From: Yoonia sp. R2331
Lineage (GTDB): Bacteria > Pseudomonadota > Alphaproteobacteria > Rhodobacterales > Rhodobacteraceae
DNA: 64,000 bases
Assembly (NCBI RefSeq): GCF_041103235.1
Contig: NZ_JBGCUN010000001.1
Location: 1,736,001-1,800,000, forward strand
Direction: 5' to 3'
Below are positions 59,177-64,000 of the stretch, piece after piece. Under the pieces are notes generated by a model that was not told where the DNA came from, made no database searches, and saw only the letters and a list, made by a program, of their open reading frames with translations. Position numbers and translations under genes: made by a program. Within the stretch, counting starts at the first letter, position 1, and every line of letters starts with the position of its first letter.

Positions 59177-59695
59177 CTATTCTACAGGGCATTCCCGCCG
59201 CACGACGGCCTCAACCCAATCAATGATCGCGTCAGACGCGGCATCTAGTTTGGCGATTTCCGGACCGGCAAAAGCTTCAAAAGCGTCAAGGTTGAGTGCG
59301 CTGACCCCAACGATCACAGGGACATCAAGGGCAATCGCCTTTGCGATCGCGTCCCGAAATCCACGTCCATCCGCCTCGTGCTTACCGAATTTATTGATCA
59401 CCAAAACGTCTGCGTCTGCGTCCAGTGACGCGCCCACAAGACCGACAGCCGTCTCAAGCGCGCTTGGGTCCAACCGGCAGCCTTTCGACGCCGCACCAAG
59501 GTTCTGCGATATCCGCAAGACCGGCCCATCGGGCAAAACTCGCACATCCATATCGCAGGGACCAGCGGCGCATTCGGTGTTGATCTGCACGGTGCCGCAA
59601 CACCTCATCCCCTGCTGGGCCAGGCGTGTTGCCACGCGGTCCAGAAGCAAATCGATATCGCCCTTCCCGGCGGCCATTGTGTAAGCGATTTTCAT
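59177..59695 (-). CDS. DUF2478 domain protein
   Basis: 172 residues. DUF2478 pattern: IAYTMAAGKGDIDLLLDRVA at the start (a loop where related NTPases have a P-loop, here AAGKGD), then GCRLDPSALETAVG and VLVINKFGKHEADGRGFRDA. Members lie beside molybdenum uptake or nitrate-reductase genes and may be small NTPases that help Mo-enzyme supply. Here it closes the nar cluster and is coupled by ATGA to the carbonic-anhydrase-like ORF. Confidence 0.85.
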   Translation of the reverse strand: MKIAYTMAAGKGDIDLLLDRVATRLAQQGMRCCGTVQINTECAAGPCDMDVRVLPDGPVLRISQNLGAASKGCRLDPSALETAVGLVGASLDADADVLVINKFGKHEADGRGFRDAIAKAIALDVPVIVGVSALNLDAFEAFAGPEIAKLDAASDAIIDWVEAVVRRECPVE

Positions 59696-59934
59696 AGGGC
59701 TTTATCTTTGATGTCAAAAGGGTTGCAATGTGGCATCGCATCGGTGACGGACTTCGCGCCGCCACATCCGTAATGACCGCACACAATGATCTCTTTGACC
59801 ATTAGCGCATCTGCTGCGAATTCCGGCGCGGACAGCATGTTCGTATCGGCCGTGTGAGTGACATTGCGGTGCACGAACACCTCGCCTGGGTCGAGGCCTG
59901 TAACAACATTGGCAGGGACGATGTGGCTTTCCAT
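59692..59934 (-). CDS. Truncated beta-carbonic anhydrase-like protein
   Basis: 80 residues that match only the middle of beta-carbonic anhydrases: VPANVVTGLDPGEVFVHRNV and the zinc His/Cys motif IIVCGHYGCGGAKS. The N-terminal ~40 residues with the C-x-D-x-R zinc/catalytic motif and the whole C-terminal half are missing. Yet the ORF has its own GAGGA site 7 bp before the ATG and overlaps the DUF2478 start as ATGA. Without the first Cys and the Asp-Arg dyad it should not be an active carbonic anhydrase. It is either a decayed remnant kept for coupling or a small repurposed zinc protein. Confidence 0.7.
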   Translation of the reverse strand: MESHIVPANVVTGLDPGEVFVHRNVTHTADTNMLSAPEFAADALMVKEIIVCGHYGCGGAKSVTDAMPHCNPFDIKDKAL

Positions 59935-59938
59935 GACG

Positions 59939-60751
59939 CTATCCTCTCTGGGGCGATATAGGTTTCAGGTCCGCCCCAGTGATCTCTGCGGTTGCGACAA
60001 GTTCATCCACATAATCCTTTGCCTTTTGCGCCCAGGATACCTTTTCCATGGCCTCAGCGATCTTTGGTTTGATCACCTCGAACGGAAGAACTGCGCCAAG
60101 GGCCACCGCATCCATGCGCACAATGTGCCAGCCATGACGGGTCAGCACCGGTTCGGGCGTGATTTCGCCTTCACCAAGGGCGCGCAGGATCGCCTCGAAT
60201 TCGGGCACGGTATCACCGGGGCCAAGCTGCCCCAATGCCCCGCCCGATGACTTGGACCCGCAATCGCTTTCGCGCGATGCGACAGCAGCAAAGCGCTTGG
60301 CGTCATTGCCCACCAGCGCGATCAAGGCCCCTGCCCGTTGCCGGGCGTCTTGCTTGGCTTTTTGATCGCGTGGATCGCAGGCGCACAGGATGTGGGATAC
60401 CTCCCACAAGGACGGCGCGCGATAACGTCCGGGGTCCTTTTGCCATTCCGCATAGATCGCCGCATCGTCTGGCCGGGCCGGGTCAACCACGATATCAAGA
60501 AGGCCGCGGATCTGCGCCTCTTCATCGGTCTCAAACTTGCCCGGTGCCAGCTCTTTGCGCTCGGGGTCCAAGGCACGCGACTGCGCCTCTTGCAACAGCA
60601 GGGTCCGGATGGCGATGGCGTTGGCCGCCTTGCGCCATGCGATGCCCGGCTTTCCAGCCGGGGCATCATGGTTCTGGGTTTCGGATGCCACCACATTGTG
60701 CGGCACCGTTTCACCGTTGACGATCAGATCAGGAAAAAGCGCTGAATTCAT
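59939..60751 (-). CDS. Parvulin-type peptidyl-prolyl isomerase (NifM-like) of the nar cluster
   Basis: 270 residues from the ATG at 60751. The N-terminal helical part is followed by the parvulin domain (ASLWEVSHILCACDP-type strand, FAAVASRESDCGSKSSGG, LGQLGPGDTVPEFEAIL, and the late VLTRHGWHIVRMD). It has no signal peptide, so it is cytoplasmic. It probably folds a NarGHJI subunit, like NifM for nitrogenase. It follows narI by 4 bp. Confidence 0.9.
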   Translation of the reverse strand: MNSALFPDLIVNGETVPHNVVASETQNHDAPAGKPGIAWRKAANAIAIRTLLLQEAQSRALDPERKELAPGKFETDEEAQIRGLLDIVVDPARPDDAAIYAEWQKDPGRYRAPSLWEVSHILCACDPRDQKAKQDARQRAGALIALVGNDAKRFAAVASRESDCGSKSSGGALGQLGPGDTVPEFEAILRALGEGEITPEPVLTRHGWHIVRMDAVALGAVLPFEVIKPKIAEAMEKVSWAQKAKDYVDELVATAEITGADLKPISPQRG

Positions 60752-60755
60752 GCTC

Positions 60756-61505
60756 TTACTCCGCCGGTGTGGATTTGGGGGCATCCCGTTTGGGCAGCGC
60801 CTTCTGGCGACGCGACCGCACCACCTGAAAGCCGGGGCGTGACAGGTACTTCACCGGAGCCGCAAAGCCTGACACCAGATGCACAAGCCGTGAGAACGGG
60901 AAAAGTGCGGTGATGATCAGCCCAAGGAAAACATGCAGCTTATACAGCCAATGCACGTCAACGACAGTCACCCAGGCGTTGATGTTCCAGGTCACAATGC
61001 TCTGTGACCAGCTCATGAAGCGGACCATCTCAGAGCCGTCCATATGCTGCAAAGTCTGGGTGATGGTCAGCAGACCAATCGCCAACTGCAACCAGATCAG
61101 CACCATGATGGTGATGTCCATCCAACTGGAAGTGGCACGGATGCGCGGCTCTGTCAGACGGCGGTGCAACAGCAAGGTGCCGCCGATCAGCGCGGCAATC
61201 CCCGCAGGGCCGCCGATGATCACTGCCATCCATTGTTTCAGCGCATAAGGCACCCCAAGCGCATCCAGCACCCAGACAGGCGTGAACAGGCCCACGAGAT
61301 GCCCGAAGAAGATGGTGATGATCCCCACATGAAACAGGATCGACCCCCACATCAGCTGCTCGCGCCGCAAAAGCTGACTAGACGAACTTTTCCATGTGTA
61401 CTGATCGCGGTCATAGCGCGCGATGCAACCGATCACCAAGATGGTCAGTGCCGCATATGGCATGATCCCGAAAATGATGAAGTTGATATCTAGGTTGTCA
61501 AACAT
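60756..61505 (-). CDS. narI: Respiratory nitrate reductase gamma subunit
   Basis: 249 residues from the ATG at 61505, which is 8 bp from GGGAG (an ATG at 61511 is too close to it). Five transmembrane helices; heme-b His residues appear as FHVGIITIFFGHLVG near the N-terminus and as LYKLHVFLGLIITALFPFSR and LVHLVSGFA near the C-terminus. It takes electrons from quinol and passes them to NarH. It is slightly longer than E. coli NarI, with a basic C-terminal tail. Confidence 0.96.
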   Translation of the reverse strand: MFDNLDINFIIFGIMPYAALTILVIGCIARYDRDQYTWKSSSSQLLRREQLMWGSILFHVGIITIFFGHLVGLFTPVWVLDALGVPYALKQWMAVIIGGPAGIAALIGGTLLLHRRLTEPRIRATSSWMDITIMVLIWLQLAIGLLTITQTLQHMDGSEMVRFMSWSQSIVTWNINAWVTVVDVHWLYKLHVFLGLIITALFPFSRLVHLVSGFAAPVKYLSRPGFQVVRSRRQKALPKRDAPKSTPAE

Positions 61506-61517
61506 ATCCATGTCTCC

Positions 61518-62222
61518 CTATTCGGCCGCGTGGCGCGGTACGGGGTGAACCGGCAGGTCCATCTGAGCGAGCATTTCGCGCGCCTGCGGACATCCGGCAT
61601 TGGGGTCAGGACCAAACAGCACTTCGCTTTCTTCCCAGACCTCATCAAGAGCCTCCAGATCGGTCGGGTCGTCGTCCGGCTGCGCCAGCATCTCGGCCAC
61701 CGCGTCCTGGTCGGGCTTGACCGCCGCCAACTGCAAAAGGCTGGCGAACACGGCACCATAGGGGCTTTCTCGACGCACCAAGCGCGCATTCAAAGCCTCA
61801 AAGATATGGGCCGCGTCCGCCAGAGTCTCCTGTGCCACCATTGGGGAACGTGTGGCGAGGAATTCCAGCAGGACCGGCAGGTGATCGGGAAGTTCCGACG
61901 TGACCGGATCGAACCCGCCTTCGCGGTAGGTTTCCACCAGCGACACCATCGCCCCGCCCCGGTCACGGCTTTCACCATGCACGTGCTCAAACAGGTTCAG
62001 CGACAGCGTCCGTGAGCGGTCGAAGAGCAGCACAAACTGCTCTTCCAGGTCATAAATGTCGCGCCCTGCCAGCTCCTCCACCAGCGGGCGCAACGCCCGA
62101 CGCGCGGCAGCCGTCAATCGCCCGTCCGCGGCCAGAACGGCGCTGATCTCTGGCATCGCGAGCTGCAACTCGCGTGTCGGGTAACTCAGAAGAAGTGAGA
62201 ATGCTTTGAGAGTACGGTCCAT
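61518..62222 (-). CDS. narJ: Nitrate reductase assembly chaperone NarJ
   Basis: 234 residues, all-helical TorD/NarJ fold. The core segment EQFVLLFDRSRTLSLNLFEH followed by VHGESRDRG is the NarJ signature. It holds NarGH until the Mo cofactor is inserted and binds the complex to NarI; it is not part of the mature enzyme. It follows narH by 1 bp. Confidence 0.96.
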   Translation of the reverse strand: MDRTLKAFSLLLSYPTRELQLAMPEISAVLAADGRLTAAARRALRPLVEELAGRDIYDLEEQFVLLFDRSRTLSLNLFEHVHGESRDRGGAMVSLVETYREGGFDPVTSELPDHLPVLLEFLATRSPMVAQETLADAAHIFEALNARLVRRESPYGAVFASLLQLAAVKPDQDAVAEMLAQPDDDPTDLEALDEVWEESEVLFGPDPNAGCPQAREMLAQMDLPVHPVPRHAAE

Positions 62223-62223
62223 A

Positions 62224-63747
62224 TTACATTGCCTCCGTTGGCATTTTCAGGGGTTTCTTGGAGCCACCAAAGAGTGACCCCTTTGACGATCCGCCACCGC
62301 ACCCATTGGTGTCTGTAAAGCCGCAACCGCCGCGCAGGTCATAAGCGTCCTCAACCTGCTCGCGGTGGGTCGTGGGGATCACGAAACGATCTTCGTAATC
62401 CGCAAGGGCCATGATCTTGTACATATCTTCGATCACCCGCCCCGACAGGCCGACCCGTTCTGCGATCCCTTCATCAATCACGCCCTCGATGGATTTGGAG
62501 CGCATGTAGGATCGCATCGCCAACATTCGTTCCAGCGCGGTCACAACCGGGGCCTCATCACCCGCAGTCAGCATATTGGCGAGGTATTTCACCGGGATGC
62601 GCAGGTCTTTGACGTCTGGCATGCCTTCGCTGGTGCCAATTGCGCCCGCCTCGGCGGCGTTCTGGATCGGTGACAGCGGCGGGATGTACCAGACCATCGG
62701 CAGCGTCCGGTATTCAGGATGCAGCGGAAAGGCGACCTTCCATTCCATCGCCATCTTCCAGATCGGGCTTTCCTGCGCGGCCTTGATCCAATCCTCGGGG
62801 ATTCCATCCGCGCGGGCGGTCTCGATCACCGCAGGGTCGTTGGGGTCAAGAAAGACGCCAAGCTGCGCATCATAAAGATCGGTTTCCTCGGCCGTGCCAG
62901 CCGCCTCTTCGATTTTGTCGGCGTCATATAGTATCACACCCAGATACCGAATGCGCCCGACGCATGTTTCGGAACAGACCGTTGGGTTGCCGCTTTCAAT
63001 CCGGGGGTAGCACAGGGTGCATTTCTCGGATTTACCGCTTTCCCAATTGTAATAGATCTTCTTGTACGGACAGCCAGAGACACACATCCGCCAGCCGCGA
63101 CATTTGTCCTGATCAATCAGAACAATGCCGTCCTCTTCGCGCTTATAGATCGCACCCGATGGGCAGGACGATGCGCAGGCCGGGTTCAGGCAATGCTCGC
63201 ACAACCGCGGCAGATACATCATGAATGTGTTTTCGTATTCGCCGTAGATCTCCTTCTGGATGCCTTCGAAATTGTAATCTTCGGATCGTTTCGAAAATTC
63301 ACCGCCCAGAATTTCATCCCAGTTTGGACCTTTCTCAATCTTTTCAATTCGTTCGCCGGTGATCTTCGAGCGTGGGCGCGCGGTCGGAAACGCCTGCATC
63401 TCGGGCGCGGATTTCAGGTGGTCATAGTCAAAATAGAACGGCTCATAATAATCGTCGATTTCGGGCATGTTGGGGTTGGCAAAGATATTGGACAGGATCC
63501 GCCACTTGCCGCCCTGTTTGGGCTGCAACTTGCCGGATTTTGTTCGTTCCCACCCGCCTTTCCAACGGGCCTGATTTTCCCAATCCGTCGGGTATCCGGT
63601 GCCGGGTTTGGTTTCCACGTTGTTGAACCAGGCGTATTCAACACCGTCCCGGCTGGTCCAGACGTTCTTGCAGGTGACGGAACAGGTGTGACACCCGATA
63701 CATTTATCCAGGTTCAGCACCATGCCGATTTGTGCGCGGATTCTCAT
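62224..63747 (-). CDS. narH: Respiratory nitrate reductase beta subunit
   Basis: 507 residues. Four Fe-S cluster binding groups: CIGCHTCSVTCKNVW, CEHCLNPACASSCPSGA, CRGWRMCVSGCPYKKIY and KCTLCYPRIESGNPTVCSET, with Trp in place of one Cys in the third group (a [3Fe-4S] cluster, as in other NarH). It carries electrons from NarI heme to NarG in the cytoplasm. Its ATG overlaps the narG stop as ATGA. Confidence 0.98.
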   Translation of the reverse strand: MRIRAQIGMVLNLDKCIGCHTCSVTCKNVWTSRDGVEYAWFNNVETKPGTGYPTDWENQARWKGGWERTKSGKLQPKQGGKWRILSNIFANPNMPEIDDYYEPFYFDYDHLKSAPEMQAFPTARPRSKITGERIEKIEKGPNWDEILGGEFSKRSEDYNFEGIQKEIYGEYENTFMMYLPRLCEHCLNPACASSCPSGAIYKREEDGIVLIDQDKCRGWRMCVSGCPYKKIYYNWESGKSEKCTLCYPRIESGNPTVCSETCVGRIRYLGVILYDADKIEEAAGTAEETDLYDAQLGVFLDPNDPAVIETARADGIPEDWIKAAQESPIWKMAMEWKVAFPLHPEYRTLPMVWYIPPLSPIQNAAEAGAIGTSEGMPDVKDLRIPVKYLANMLTAGDEAPVVTALERMLAMRSYMRSKSIEGVIDEGIAERVGLSGRVIEDMYKIMALADYEDRFVIPTTHREQVEDAYDLRGGCGFTDTNGCGGGSSKGSLFGGSKKPLKMPTEAM

Positions 63748-64000
63748 TGTGCGGCCTCCTTTGCGGTCGCTTCATGATCGAGCCAATCGACCTTTTTCAT
63801 CTTGCGGACGACGACGAATTCATCGCGGTTTGATCCCACGGTGCCGTAGTAGTTGAAGCCATAGGATTGCTGAGCGTAGCCGCCGATCATATGGGTGGGT
63901 TTCAGGATCGCGCGGGTCACCGAATTGTGGATACCGCCGCGATGGCCGGTCTTCTCCGACCCCGGCGTATTCACGATCTTTTCCTGCGCGTGATACATGA
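63744..64000 (-). CDS. narG: Respiratory nitrate reductase alpha subunit, C-terminal end (5' end outside window)
   Basis: Only the last ~84 residues are present; the frame is open to the window edge. The sequence TRAILKPTHMIGGYAQQSYG followed by FNYYGTVGSNRDEFVVVRKM and WLDHE matches the NarG C-terminus. It is the Mo-bis-MGD subunit that reduces nitrate. First known gene of narGHJI here. Confidence 0.93.
   Translation of the reverse strand, partial: MYHAQEKIVNTPGSEKTGHRGGIHNSVTRAILKPTHMIGGYAQQSYGFNYYGTVGSNRDEFVVVRKMKKVDWLDHEATAKEAAQ

Overview
The window reads as chromosomal DNA of a marine Roseobacter-group member of the Rhodobacteraceae (Alphaproteobacteria). The signs are high GC, a VPLPA-CTERM protein, a cysG-DUF2849-cysI-cysH-DUF934 sulfite-reduction operon, form II cox (molybdenum hydroxylase) genes with a coxDEF-type accessory set, a dctPQM TRAP transporter with DctB/DctD, and narGHJI followed by a parvulin gene. 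I saw no transposase, phage gene or CRISPR array.

Layout. 1-5.4 kb: end of an M20 peptidase gene, two identical tRNA-Asp genes, tRNA-Val(UAC), tRNA-Val(CAC), a GT4 glycosyltransferase, a histidine phosphatase and an HU-like protein. 5.4-12.8 kb: lon, a VPLPA-CTERM surface protein, a small membrane protein, tgt plus a hydrolase, and an MFS transporter. 12.9-15.5 kb: sufT and iscA/tfoX, separated by a SatD-like/DUF3307 gene pair with its own operator array. 15.7-20 kb: an adenylation-carrier-acyltransferase fusion, a 2-oxoglutarate oxygenase and tpiA. 20.2-26.8 kb: dctPQM and dctBD. 26.8-29 kb: a B12-domain protein and a P450. 29.2-35.2 kb: an Lrp-type regulator and the sulfite-reduction operon with a ferredoxin-NADP reductase. 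35.3-40.9 kb: hydrolase, ArsR-SRPBCC fusion, MAPEG protein, an Ala/Glu-rich anchored protein, infC and a PhyH oxygenase. 40.9-51.3 kb: coxMLS and cox accessory genes, interrupted by an arsR-SRPBCC-SRPBCC-DUF1761 block. 51.4-59.1 kb: glutaryl-CoA dehydrogenase-like gene, pyrC, a marR/nitroreductase block, pyrE and dnaB. 59.2-64 kb: narGHJI with a parvulin, a truncated beta-carbonic anhydrase-like ORF and a DUF2478 gene.

The most unusual signals: (1) SatD-like/DUF3307 pair, where the first protein resembles a class III nucleotidyl-cyclase domain fused to a helix-turn-helix, the second is a membrane protein with paired His/Asp motifs, and the promoter carries three 18-bp palindromes at an exact 29-bp period. 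(2) A ~230-bp structured repeat found twice, each time filling the gap between convergent genes, with compensatory base changes. (3) Two arrays of four TGTGCAT-like heptamers spaced exactly 11 bp. (4) A family of modular intergenic hairpin repeats. (5) A DctD homologue without the GAFTGA loop or a normal Walker A, next to a good DctD-type operator. (6) A single-chain adenylation-carrier-acyltransferase protein. (7) infC starting at ATA. (8) Regulator genes that look leaderless.
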